From positions 1,394,001 through 1,458,000 of the forward strand of contig JAQPZY010001581.1 in NCBI GenBank assembly GCA_029931535.1: a stretch of 64,000 nucleotides of DNA, written 5' to 3'. The notes beneath the pieces were generated by a model that saw only the letters and a list, made by a program, of their open reading frames with translations, was not told the origin of the DNA and did no database searches. Numbering within the stretch: the stretch's first letter is position 1; every line of letters begins with the position of its first letter. Below, in pieces: positions 14,001 to 28,500 of this stretch. The position numbers and the translations under genes were made by a program. The DNA is from Margaritifera margaritifera. Lineage: Eukaryota > Mollusca > Bivalvia > Unionida > Margaritiferidae.

Positions 14001-17000
14001 ACTGTAGAGAAAGTTGAAAAAAATTAAAAATCTTGCCAAGAAACTTTCTGATACAAAATGTTAAAGTACGAGAATTGGCATCATTTATTGGTATGCTCAT
14101 CAATGCCTTTTATGCAATCCTGGAAGCCCCGATGCACTATAGATGTTTGGAACATGATAAAATTAAGGGACTTGGTCAGAGCAACAATTTTGATTACAAA
14201 ATACAACTATCTACACATAGTATCCAGGAACTGGAATGGTGGTACCAAAAGGTTGTGGATAAGAAGGGAAAATTAATCAGACAAAAGAAGATTGCTTTTA
14301 CTATTCAAACTGATGCATCACTCTCTGGGTGGGGAGCTTATGAGGTTTCTTCAAAAAGGTCAATCTCTGGTAGATGGACAAAGAGTGAGGCTAAATTTCC
14401 AATCAATTACCTAGAGTTGTTAGCAATTTTGTATGCCTTGCAAGCTTTTTATTCCGATCATAAGAACGAACATATTGAAATTCAGTCTGACAATATATGT
14501 GCTATCTCGTATATTAATGATATGGGTGGAATGCCATCTATTCACTTGGATCAGTTAGCTAGGCAGATGTGGGAATGGTGTTTGGAAAGGAATATATTCA
14601 TATCAGCAGTCCATATTGCTGGTAAACATAGTATCTAGGCAGATTTTCTTTCCAGAAACTTTTCAGATTGCACAGAATGGATGCTAATGAGAGAAATTTT
14701 TTGAAGATTGTGCACACAGATTTTTATTCCCAATATAGATCTCTTTGCATCCAGATTAAACCATCAATTAAAAAAGTTTGTATCGTGGTTTCCAGAACCA
14801 GGTGCCGTTAAAAATGATGCTTTTTTTTCTCATGGCATGGGTCAATCCCATACATTTTTCCCCCTTTTAATCTTGTTGGGAAATATTGAATAAAATAGTT
14901 GCTGATAATGTTAGTAAAGCACTTTTAATTGTTCCACATTGGACATCACAGTCTTGGTTTCCTCTAGTCTTGTCATGTTTGATTTCTCTTCCAATTAGAC
15001 TTCCAAGGCACAAAAACCTACTGACACTTCCACACAATGGTCAGCTTCATCCTCCATGGAAAACCCTCTTTTTAGTGACTGTATCAGGAGACTGCTCCAA
15101 AACCAAGGAATTCCAAGAACAGTTGTTGATATCATTACCAATTCATGGAGACCAGGAACAAATAAGCAGTATAATTTGGCATGGAAAATACTTAGATTCT
15201 TTGGTAAATGAAGGTAAGTCTTATATCATCAACACTCAAAAGGCAATGTTACATAAAATGTTGAAAATGTTTGATAATGACTGGTGTATCAACCCTTTGC
15301 TTATTAGTAGATACTTGAAGGGGTTGTACAACAGGAGTCCACAGAAACCATGATACATTGATACTTGGGATGTAAGCCCAGTCTTGAAATACCTGTGTAC
15401 TCTTTTTCCTTTGGAAAATATATCTTTGAGGTTATTAACAATGAAGCTGGTTGCTCTCATGTCTTTATCTACATCTCCTAGGCAATATCATTTGCATGAC
15501 AAATTAGTAGTGTTCCGATTTTCTAATTTGTTGAACACTTCAAGACAAGGTAAACGTTTTTAGTTAGAGCTGATTCATTATAATGATGAAAAGCTGTGTG
15601 CAATGTTCACATTGTTACATTATATTGACAGGACAAAAAATATTTGGAAATCTATTCAGGTTTTTGTGTCTTATTGTTCATATAGAGCTGTCACAACTAG
15701 TACTATTGCAAGATGGTTAAAAATGGTTTTAGAACAATCAGGGATTGATATATTTAAGTTCAAGGCTCATTCTTACAGAACTGCTGCAAAATCAGCTGCT
15801 TTCAGACAAGGCTGTTAATTGCAAGAAATCTTGAAAATAGCAGACTGAACATCATCAAAGATTTTTCACAAGTTTTATCTGAGGGATATTCAGAATAGTA
15901 ATAAGGGCTTCGCAGAAGCAGTTATTGCATGCAATAAATAATTTATAACTTGTCTGTCTTCATCATTTAAAGAAGTATATGACAGTGAAGGAATGAACCA
16001 TAAGTAATGGTATTATTTGTTCTGATGTTGACTTACAGGTTAACTAATGTTTAGCAATTCTGAATATAATTTCCTTTTGATGATTAACTGATGTTTTGTT
16101 GTTTCTCTTTAAAGATGCTATGTAAACATGTGAGGCCAGAGGCTTTACATAAAATAATGGTCCCCTCATCCAAGCATTTGTGAAGGATGAGGGGCATTAT
16201 TGGAGTAAAGCCGGAGGCTGAGCATGCATACACCCACCCTTCCTTTGTTGGAAGTTAAAGTTTCACCACAAAGGGGTTCTCCCATCCCTTTATTATGTAG
16301 ACAACAAAAACTGTTCACTTAAAACTATGAAACACATGATTCGAGAGTCCGGTTTATATATGACATATCATGTGACTGGTAACAAATTTACCTTCTCTTT
16401 GAAGAGCGCCTGTTTCCTCCAACGATGGAATAACATGCTATGTATACATGCTCAGCCTCTGGCTTTACTCCAATAATGCCCCTCATCCTTCACAAATGCT
16501 TGGATGAGGGGACCATTAACAGACATGTACATACATACCAGTAAGTATGGACTGTCTGACAATATTCCCTTGCTGCTTTGAAATCAGAGAAATCAATTAC
16601 AATAGTTGTGGAGAAAGGACAGCTTAACCATATATAAATAAAGTTTTGAAAGGGTCATAAGCTTTTAAAACACTGGTCAAAAACTGATGGAAAATGTTGA
16701 GAACAAAAACTTGATGAAAATATCACTGATATTGTGTGTTCAAATTTGGATCTTGTTCCATCCAGACATATTTCTGAAGTAAACAGATGCAAACTAAAAA
16801 TGGGCCTCTTGTACAACAAAAGGTAGATAAACAAAGGAAATACCCTGACAAATATAAATGCAGATTTTAAAAACTAGCTGAAAATTGGTAACTTCATCTA
16901 AATACAATTATTCCACTATTTGTGCCAAACATTACTGTCTTAAGTAGTGAAAAAGAAAAAAAAGGACATATGAATGGAAACATAGGAAGGGAAATTTGTA

Positions 17001-19521
17001 AACATATTATGTTCTCTACAAAGAACATGGCATGGACATAGATATTATTCATTTGAAGGCATCCATTTGCATGTTCATGAAAATAGATACCTTAAGATTT
17101 GCCATTTTTCATTAATACATGAAGTGGAAAGATTTTCAACTCATTCAGATAATTTAGTCAATATTCATTACAAAACAAATTTTATACATAAAACCCATCA
17201 CTTCAGAATTGTATGTTATATAAAATTGCATGCTTTTTGTTTGTGTATGAAAAATTTACCTTTTATTGAGTAGCTCTGTGTCAGACCACAGTTTGGTTTG
17301 GGAAGCTTTGTATTTTTCAACACTGGTACAGACAACACACAGTTACCAGCAGATTCCAGACATGCACTCAAGTTCATGTTGACAATGTAAGCATTTTCAT
17401 ACAGCAGACTCTGAATTCTGAAACTGAACAATCAAAATCTTTCCATTAGTTTTTATACACCTTCATGAAGCAGAGTGTGTATTGTAATGGTCATGTCCAT
17501 CATGAATGTTAAGAATACTTAAGAACTGCCTCTTTTCAGTGTATGTATGCATGAACTTGCATATCAATGTTAACAATTTCGTTAGGCGAATCAGAGCTGT
17601 AGGAAGACCCTGCCCCAGACCTGATGGACTTAGATCTAAGCTCTCCCCTCTCCAGGGACTCAGTCCTGTTGCTGACAATGGGCCACAGGGACTGGAAGGG
17701 TCCCGCTCCCCCCTTACGGGGTAAGTGTGTGCGTGTGTGTACGACTCACTACCTGCCCTAACCAAGCTGTGGGTCAGTAGAGAATGCCGTTCGCCCCCTC
17801 AGGCAGGCATGACTCTTTCTCTGCCCTAGTGGATGAGAGAAGGTGCTGTTCCCCCCCAAGGGACACTTCTCAATGAACACTTTTCAAACAGCTGGATCAA
17901 ATATCTGTAGTGATGTAACTATTTTGCAATCTAATTTATCAATGCTTTTTGAAATTAAAAACAATATATATACTTCAAATTGAATCTATTAAGTTGTAGA
18001 TAGATATAGAGATTGAATATTATAGATAAAAAAAGAAATTAAATGAATAAATAGCCATATTCAGGAAACTTACAAAATCTTGTAGCTGAAGTCAGGTTCC
18101 TAAAATCACTTCTAAATAAACAAAATTCAAATTAATTCACAAAAAGGATTTTTTAAATCTTATTTTACTCAATCATTTTAATATTATCTTACATCAGATT
18201 TGCAGAGCATTAAAACCTTCACTTACTCTACATTGAAGACACCATATAAAGATAATCTCTTTGTTGTTCCTGTAATTAGAAATAAGATACTTAATTCTAC
18301 TGCCAACTTTATGACATCATTTTCTGAAAGAAATATTAGATGATACAAGTTTCTGCAAGTAAAGGCAATAAAGTTGAAAAACATACTTGAAAAATCTTCA
18401 AACTTAAAGCAACCAATAATTATTATAACAATTTCAACTAGTATCAGAAAAAGGCTAAAAATGAAATCACCTTTAAAGATTACAAATTACATAAACAAGG
18501 CCATAGGCTATTTTCATACACTATTAATAAAACTATAATAAATACAGTAAAGGTCACCTAAATAACAGAAAGACTGTCTAGCTTTAATAAATTCTGTCCT
18601 GTCTAACTTTTACAAATCTTAATATTTTAAAAAACAAAACAGTACACACACAAAACATGCTTCTCTATTCCTTTTAAAGTTCACATTCATAGTATAAAAA
18701 CAGGTGCATGTAAAATACTTTGTTTATGTTATATTTAACTGTCTGTGGCAAGTGATTGTTCACATAAAAGTAATACTTGTGATGCCAACTCTTTCTCATA
18801 AATATATATATTTTTTTTAGGTAGTTGGAAATTGTTCATTTTAGAATATGTCAGATATTTATTTTGTACACTCTTTGCAAAGATGAATTCAATAATTCTG
18901 ACTGCATTTTTCAATATCGCTTAATATAACATGTAAAGAATTACTAATCCCAGCATACTTTATAGTGAAAAATGAAGCTAGCAAAATAAACATCTCAATC
19001 AATAAAAGTAATATTTGAAATTAGAAAATTTATCAAAGGAAAAACAATCATTGGAAATTCTGCATGTAAGATGAAAAAGATCTGGTTGGTTGACTTGAAG
19101 TAGATACAGATGAAAATGGAAAAGACCAAATATTCCACTATTGGACATTATATTAAACAAAACTACAATACATACTCAAGTAATATTTTTGAGTATTATT
19201 TTGAACAAAGGTAAATAGTACATACCCAACTGATAGTCATAGAGGGATTGATGTACTATCATTTTCTCAATCTGAATGGTCAACCAGTGTCCACAAGTGT
19301 CAATGGATAATGAAGTATTCATGTTCCTAGTCAGGACATCCACAGTAACACAGCATACCACACTAGTACAGGTCTCTGATACTGAGCAATGGATATTGTT
19401 GGGCAGAATGGGTAAGGTCAACTCAGTAGGACAATCTACATTTAAGATGAAAAAGATCTTATTTGGCATGTAGAAATATTTGAAAAAGTTAAGAACATAT
19501 GTATGTATGTACGTATGTATG

Positions 19522-19555
<34 letters not shown>

Positions 19556-22500
19556 TGTATGTATGTATGTATGTATGTATGTATGTATGTATGTATGTAT
19601 GTATGTATGTATGTACAGTAGGACCCCACTATAGCACGCTTCGTTATAGCATGAATTCGGATATAACACGATCATGGCATGGCTCCCAAAATTTCATCTA
19701 TTTGTTCGTACATGAAAAAAAAAAAATTTTTTTTTCCAAAGTACGAAAAATAATGCGTAAAAAATTTTCATTTTGGGTAAGAGATCGTGTATGAATTCGG
19801 ATATAATACGATCGTGGCGTGGCTACCGAAATTTTACAATAATTTCGCCAATTTCTTGAACTACTGCAAAGTTTTGTGCCAAAATAAACAAGAGTTTGAT
19901 TTAATAATTTGGCAAGCTGTATTGTTTTCTTGATGAAAAAGTGTCTTATGATTGCATCTTTCATTATATGAATAAAGATGCTGAACATTTCTATTTGTGA
20001 ATGTTCATCTCAAATGAGTCAGTAGTCAATCACTGCACCTTGATCTTAGTTTATTTTTGAAAGATGTCAGCTCATTTTAAAGCTGATAAGTGTTAATCTT
20101 ATTACTACTGATACATGAACAATAAAGTCATTAAGTCTTCTTTGTGTTTGTCTTCAATACATTCTGTGTACAATCGTTGCTCAAACAATAGCCGACATAT
20201 GTTTGTTCATTCAACTGCATACACAGCCAAGCACCAAACAATGCGATGGTTGATAAAAGATTAACACCTGAAGTTATAAATCAATTAATTCAAGTCATTG
20301 ATAATCATCAAAGTCAATCTCAAAGCTAAAGGTTGTTCAAACCATACGGCAATGATTTATAAAACATCAAAAAAACGAAAGCCGCCAATACGTGGCTTGA
20401 CGGTGTTTTTAGATAATCGCCACGCAATCAGTTGACCAGTGAATAATATTGTACATTCCCTATAAAAATGACCCCATCATTGATTAACAATTATACTTGC
20501 TGTAGTCGTTCAAACAAATAGGTGTCAGTGTTTTAATTAGTAGTTATTTACAATGGATAACAGTACATGGAAACGTACAGCTTTTACTGTTAAGAGACGC
20601 TTGAATCCATGGACAGGATTAAGTCCGGTGTTTCCACAAGTCAGATTTAATTCCCAAGTGATATTTCCCAAGTTATCTGCCAGTGCACATGGGCCGATAA
20701 GCCCTTGGCTTGTAAAAGCACTCACTTGTTTTCAAGTTGACAATCCTTGTGATCAAGCCGCGATTCTAATACTTGTTCAGTGCCAAGTAGAGTTCTACAA
20801 CTTCCTGTGCATATACTTTGACCTTAATCCCTTAGCTTGTAAAGGCACCACACTCTTTGTTTTCCCATGTGACAACTCTTTGATCAAGCCGCGAGTTGAT
20901 ACTTGTTCAGTGCCAAGTAACAGAGGGTGGTTATTTGAACTCCCTGTGATCTTGCCACACAATTGACACGTGTCCAGTTGTATCCTTTAATAGATTTCTG
21001 ACTTTATCATTAAAGTGTTACTTGCAAGAGCCCAAGCTCATTCTCTGCATAAGCACCCGCATATAACAGTAAAGCTGAGGAATCGGAGTCAGACGTGATT
21101 TACGATGACTAGACGACGACGATTTACAATGACAAAACGATGATGTAGGATTTCTGAACTTTATCAGACAATGATATTATACTTCTGTGTGCATATTTTC
21201 GATGAAATTATTATGGACTCGCTCCTACGCATGCCATGAGATCGGTTGGTGAGTACATGTGTTGATACTTTAACTATTCATGCTATACAATAGACATGTA
21301 CATATAAATGTACCAATGCATGGTTCTCTGAATAAAGTAAAATATTATATGTGCAATCTCTGTTTTCACTGCATGTGTATTTCTCATTTAATATGCATTG
21401 ATTTAAGATGGTAACTGTGACAATGAAGCACGTTGTTTTGAGCCCACAATTTGGTGCATGCATCATTTTCTTCAGCTAAATAACTTGGTTTTGTCTAGGT
21501 TGCTTATAGCACAGTTCGGGACTTAGCACGATCTCGTTTTGTGGACCCCAACCATCGTGCTATAGCAGAGTCCTACTGTATGTATGTATGTATGTATGTA
21601 TGTATGTATGTATGTATGTATGTATGTATGTATGTATGTATGTATGTATGTATGTATAGGGTTTAACAGCACATCAGCACTATCCTGGTCATATAGTGCT
21701 GAGCGAAAGCTAATTAGTAAAAATGGCAAAGCCAAACCCCTTGGCAGAATCCCCAGGTAAACAAACCTCCTCCATCCAAAAGTAAATGACCAACATGAGA
21801 CAAAAGATAAAGATATTGCACGCAAATGCAAATGTCAGTGCAGCAGGGTCATATCATGTGACTGGAAGCACATGACTTGTGAAACTCACTGAGAATATCA
21901 TTTTTTATTTTAGTAAAAGGTGTTAATAAAACAGAGGTGGAAGTTACCTCAATATGTTACTTGAATTTATTTCATATTTTCATTGAGGCAATTATAATTT
22001 GGTACCATACCAAGCTAATTCTAAAAAAAGAAATATTATGGGATATACTGAGCACATGATTATTTCCAGGCAATCCAAAATTACACCATATATGGGATTT
22101 GGAGAATGTGGAAAAAAACAGCCAGGCTGAGCATAGTGATTGGTGCAACTGGAAAAGATTGAATAATGGATTTTCTATATTTTCATACAAACAATCATTG
22201 AGTAATTCAGACATTTAATGATTGGTAGTTACATCTGTTTAGAGATTAATGGTAAAAAACTGCGCCTTGTTAATTTTTATTACACCACTTTTGGCACATT
22301 CAATCTCGTTGTTTGCAGGACTTGGTGTCTATTTTGCACAAATCCTGCAATGGCATGTCCTAGCTGGAACACTGCCTAATGCTCTGTATTTAACACATTT
22401 TTCACAATTATGGTACAGTAGGACCCCACTATAGCATGCTTCGTTATAGCACAAATTCGAATATAACACGATCGTGGCATGGCTCCCAAATTTTCATCTA

Positions 22501-25500
22501 TTTTTTCATACATGAAAAAAAATAAATTCAAAGTACGAAAAATAATGTGTAAAAAATTAATTATCATTTTGGGGAAGAGATCGTGTATGAATTCGGATAT
22601 AATACGATCGTGGCGTGGCTACCGAAATTTTACAATAATTTCGCCAATTTCTTGAACTACTGCAAAGTTTTGTGCCAAAATAAACAAGAGTTTGATTTAG
22701 TAATTTGGCAAGCTGTATTGTATTCTTGAAGAAAAAGTGTCTTATGATTGCATCTTTCATTATATGAATAAAGATGCTGAACATTTCTATTTGTGAATGT
22801 TCCTTTTAAATGTGTCAGTAGTCAATCACTGCACTTTGATCTTAGTTTATTATTGAAAGATGTCAGCTCATTTTAAAGCTGAAAAGTGGTAATCTTATTA
22901 TTATTGATACATGAACAATAAAGTCATTAAGTCTTCTTTGTGTTTGTCTTTAATACATTCTGTGTACAATCGTTGCTCAAACAATAGCTGACATATGTTT
23001 GCTCATTCAATTGCATACCCAACCAAGCACCAAACAATGCGGTGGTTGAGAAAAGATTCGCACCTGAAGTTATAAATCAATTAATTCAAGTCATTGATAA
23101 TCATCAAAGTCAATCTCAAAGCTAAAGGTTGTTCAAACCATGCAGCAATGATTTATAAAACATCAAAAAAATGAAAGCCGCCAATACGCACACGTGGCTT
23201 GGCTGTGTTGTTAGACAATCGGCACGCAATCAGTTGACCAGTGAACAATGTTGTCCATTCCCTATAAAAATGACCCCATTGTTGATTAAAAATTATTCTT
23301 GCTGTAGTCGTTCAAACAAATAGGTGTCAGTGTTTTAATTAGTAGTTATTTACAATGGATAACAGTACATGGAAACGTACAGCTTTTACTGTTAAAGAGA
23401 AGCTTGAAGCCATGGACAGGATTAAGTCCGGTGTTTCCACAAGTCAGATTTAATTCCCAAGTGATATTTCCCAAGTGATCGGCCAGTGCACGTGGGCCGA
23501 TAAGCCTTTGGCTTGTAAAGGCACTAACTTTGTTTTCAAGTTGACAATCCTTTTGATCAAGCTGCGAATCTGATACCTGTTCAATGCCAAGTAGAGTTCT
23601 ACAACTTCCTGTGCATATACTTTGACCTTAATCCCTTAGCTTGTAAAGGCACCACACTCTTTGTTTTCCCACGTAACAACTCTTTGATCAAGCCACGAGT
23701 TTGATACTTGTTCAGTGCCAAGTAACAGAGGGTGGTTATTTCAACTCCCTGTGATCTTGCCGCGCAATTGACACGTTTTTAGTTGCATCCTTGAATAGAT
23801 TTCTGACTTCTCATCAAAGTGTTACTTGCAAGAGCCCAAGCTCAGTCTTTGCATAAGCACCCGCATATGACAGTAAAGCCGATGAATTGAAGTCAGACAA
23901 GATTTACGATGACTAGACGACGACGATTTACAATGATTAGACAACGATGTAGGATTTCAGAACTTTATCAGACAATGATATTATACTTCTGTGTGCATAT
24001 TTTCGATGGAATTATTATGGACTCACTCCTACGCATGCCATGAGATTGGTTGGTGAGTACACGTGTTGATACTTTAACTATTCATGCTATACATTAGACA
24101 TGTACATATAAATGTACCAATGCATGGTTCTCTGAATAAAGTAAAATATTATATGTGCAATCTCTGTTTTCACAGCATGTGTATTTCTCGTTTAATATGC
24201 ACTGATTTAAGATGGTAACTGTGCCAATGAAGCACGTTGTTTTGAGCCCACAATTTACCCCCCCCCCCTCCATTTTTTGGGTGCATGTATCATTTTCTTC
24301 AGCTAAATGACTTGGTCCTGTCTAGGTTGGTTATAGCACGGTTCGGGACATAGCATGATCTCGGTTTGTGGACCACGACCATCATGCTATAGCGGGGTCC
24401 TACTGTATCATGTCAGTTTTATATATACATTTTTGTCTGTCTGTGAACATTCCCCCAAATCCTTTATTTTTCAAATCAATGTAATCTAGCAATTTACATA
24501 ATTATAAGAATTTCACTGTCAACATAGAGAATCTCCACAATTTGTCTCAAACATTAATCTCATATCTTAGCAGTAAACATTCAAGTTTACAATGATGTAG
24601 CAGATGCTTCTTTGGCAAGTTTTTATATTTTTCAAATCCAAGCCAAATTTAATTACAGATGAACTTTGATTATTCAATGTACTAAGGGCCCACATTTTTG
24701 GTTCAAGTTTTGTTTTGTGTTTTTACTTTTCCAAGGTCACAGAGATTCAGAAATATTAAAGCAGAAGTGAGTGAGCTATTCAAGTGATTCTGAGTATGCA
24801 AGTGATTGCAGTTTGAGTTGCTGAAAAGTGCTACAGTACTTTCAAGACCTTGATTCACTTCTCACAGTTATTACCTGATTGCCATGCTTTGGTTGCATTT
24901 TCCTTACACATATCCTCCTCTAGGAATGGAGCAATTCCAAGTTCCTCATACAGGAAGTTGATCTGAACTTTATCAGACAGGGACCCCAGTGTAGCATTCC
25001 TATCCTGAAGCCACTTGGTCAAAGAGAAATCTGGAGGAAAAGAGATAAAGGTTTCATGAACATAGCATTGCAGAGGAATTATTTTCCATAACAATATTTG
25101 ATTGCAATATTTAACCAAAAATTGAAATCTCAAATATTAATCCTATAGCTATGACTTTTAGGCACAATGTAAATGTAGAACTTTTTATAAATTGAATTGA
25201 TTATAAGCTACTTGGAGTTTTTGAAAACATGTTTGGTGTTATTAAGATCATAGTGATCATTTTATTCTACAGACTTTTTACTGATTTGTAGATATCTTAC
25301 CTTTTTAAAAAAAACTGAATGGAAAGCAAGTACATTAAGAATTGGATCAACTGTTGATAAAGCCACTATCCAAAAAAAATAAAATATATAGTCTGTGTAA
25401 TGGTATCACAAAAGATACCCAGCAATGCACCAAAATTTAATCTTTCAAATAAAGATGTAGGACTTTCATTTGGAATCCTGTATTTTTAGAACCGTGCTTC

Positions 25501-28500
25501 ACAAAAAACTATTGAAGTCAGCATGTAATAAACACAACACTATAATTATTCTACTTTAGGTGCCTTTTTCAGCCTATGTCAAATTTGAGAGCACCTGCGT
25601 TAAATTAATGCTATAAGGTTTCAAATTTGGGGGTACTAACTTTGGAGGTTTCAACTTTAGGAGGTCAGCAAGTGTCAATTTTTGAGGTTCTAAAAATGAT
25701 GATGTATGTAACTTACTTTATTCCTAATTGCATAACAAATGAGTTACTGATAGTGATTCTTTGTGGTTTTCATTTATCCACCATATTACTTATGTTTAAT
25801 GTACTCAAAACGCATATCCACCAAAACACAATGTGTCATGCGAAAAACATGATTAAACATGATTTTTACTTTCAAACCTCTAGACATGGTCACATTTCAC
25901 AGCACATGATTTTCAGACATCTTAGTTATAAATAAAAAGTGAGAGAGAGACCTTTCTTGACATCATGATATATGCCAGAAACCTGTATAAACAATCAACA
26001 GCCATGTTTAATGCTCATGGAAAACTCTCCCCTTGGGGAAGTTTATACAGTTGATTGTCACAGAGGTGATTAAAATGTAAGTCAGTCAGAGTTAAACAGC
26101 CACCCAACACAGATTACTTAATTGACTGACAATAGCTAGGATGATGTTGTGCTATGAATCCATTTTGGGAGAACACATTTGGCTAATCAGCATTGGTAAA
26201 GTACACGAAATGGAACAACACAATTTATTTCAAGTTCGATAAATCAAAGAGATGCATGTTGAAGAAACAAAGGTTATTACTCTTCGCTCCCTTGAATGTT
26301 GATATTTAAGCCACCTTTTTAAAGATTGGCAAGTTCGTGTTTAGTGGCAATGTTTCTTTTAAGTTGGATTTTACTCCATATATTTTTTCAGTAGTTGAAA
26401 TAGTGTTTAAGTGTGATTCATTTTTACAGCTGTGATTCAGGGAAGGATGAGCCATCAGTGAGGCGAGCAAAGCCCAGCATAAATAAATTTTACAACTCCT
26501 GGTTGATGGAGTTTTACTTTTTGAAATGCAGCAGCATGGGGGAGCATTTTATTCTTTGTACATACTGCAAACACAATATAGAGATTAGTCATTCTGGAGT
26601 GTATGACATCCACTGACATAGTAACACCACCCAATACTGGGACAATGCATAAATACAGAGATCAATCCCCAAAGTAACCAACATGTTTTAACATTCTAAC
26701 CAGTGTGGGCATTGCATGACTGATTCTCCCTCATAGCAATGCAGATACAAAAAGTTCGTTTTCAATTCTGAGAAAAATTCAACAAGATTTTTGGGCAACT
26801 TTGAAAAATAGTACCATCCAGTCGCTGGTGAGTGCAAAGATGAACTCTAATGACTTCTGCATCACCATCAAACTCCTCAATGAACTACTGAGAGCAGTAA
26901 AGACTGCATCTAGTTAAGACTGTATTCCACTGTCCAACGGATTTTAAAGACAGAAATTTGGTGTATTTATTTGTTCTTTAATGTCTTTGTGGCTGTGATT
27001 ATATGAGTCTGACTACATATGTGTGCTTGTGTGGTGATGATATCTCACAATGCTAAGGGACAGCAAATTTAATTTTTGTGGCGGGGGTGGGGGGAAGGGC
27101 TTTGTTTCAATGTTTTAAAAAAATGTCTGTTCCCCAAATAGCTTAAAACAAATATTCTTACTCTGATTTGTAGTAAAGTAGAACTAATTAGATCCATTAT
27201 ATTAGTTGAAAAAAAAATGATCTTGAGGTACAAAAAAATCACAAAATTGTCCTGGTTCGAAAGAAAATGCCAGCACCACCCACCCACCCCCAAGTTAAAT
27301 ACTCTGTCCCTATGTCTACCGATTATTTTGTTTGAAAGTGTTTCAAATGCTTCAAAGAAAATGGCTATCTTCTTTCTTTTCTTTTATTCTAATTTGAATT
27401 TCCAGTCTTTTTTTTTTTATAGATTTACATGAGTAGATAACTTATTCTCAATTGTACAATGTAGCTTTTTCGGGTTGTGAGCAATGACCCCTCTTGGGAC
27501 ATCAAAATATACTTTCTGAATCTCTAAAAAAATAAAATATTGTCTGGGAGGTTAGCAGGTATGAAAACAATACCATTTAAGTTTCCCGTCACCACACTTT
27601 CACGATACCTACTCTATTAGTTACTGAATAAATGGGGCAAAGGATTATCTCAGCATTATTTTAATGATAACTAAGATCCATTTGTTCTTCATTGAAGTAC
27701 GATGTGTGGTTAATATAAATTGCTCCAAGATGTTAATTTTCCTTGTACAAAGCACCTTGACAGAAAGCATATGTTGCCAGATTTCTGGCAAGTCAAAATG
27801 ATGTTTAAGACAATGAAGCCGATTTCATACTAAGAAACCCAGAACCGAATAATTTCTCAAACAAATAACCTTCATATTCATATTTTAGTACCTTTAAATA
27901 TAAAATAAAATAAATTTAACATGAACTCACTGCATATTTTATGTTTTGTAAATTTAACAATGAAATATTATCATTCTCTTCAAGCCAGTTTCATATGCCT
28001 ATGACCAGTGCATAACCCCGTACCTTCTTCTTAAAGAATCTACAATGACGAGAAACTATGCAGTAGCTAACAAACTTGAAATGATGTTTTTTTTTAAAGA
28101 AGATGTTACTCATAAAATGTTCTGTTGTTAAACAGCTTTTTCCAAAGGTATATAATATAGTTCAAAGAAGTTTTTTCATCAGCATTATCATTAAATCAAC
28201 CTGACACATCATGTAATGCATGGTGCACCCAATTCTCATCAACACCCAATTCTAGCCAACTTTGACTTTTTCCTAGTGATCCCACATTTTGATATGAAAA
28301 TCATCTATACTTTAAGAAAAGAATTAACAGGAAAAAAGCCTACTAAATGGTACCCTTAAGCAAAGATTTGGAAATAGATCACTTGGAACTGGGTACATTT
28401 TGTAATACTTTTTTTTCAATTTAGCTAGATGATTTTCAAATTTGGGGGAGCCATTATTAAAGGAAATGTTAACAAGTTCAAATGGAAAGGCACCAGCTAT

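Larger units (their letters stand above)
12744..16520 (+). mobile_element. Degenerate DIRS-like retrotransposon
   Basis: The element is bounded by inverted terminal repeats (about 12755-12898 and 16325-16468). It contains a reverse transcriptase, RNase H and tyrosine recombinase in that order on the plus strand. It ends with an internal complementary region (16131-16205 against 16455-16518). This layout, with no DDE integrase and no LTRs, is diagnostic of DIRS elements, which integrate through a tyrosine recombinase and a circular intermediate. A gag-like ORF is almost absent, with only a short relic before the pol start. Frameshifts and stops disable it. It sits in the intron between T4 of module III and T1 of module IV. 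Confidence 0.93.

Noticed and set aside
17737..17752. ACGACTCACTA, resembling part of a phage T7 promoter
   Set aside because: A short chance match in a GC-rich block with no other vector or phage sequence.
19442..19794. Open frames over the TATG tract
   Set aside because: They translate a tetranucleotide repeat and have no protein features.
20553..20966. 137-codon open frame as a host gene
   Set aside because: It lies inside Tigger copy A, and only its first residues match a transposase. The frame is lost in copy B.
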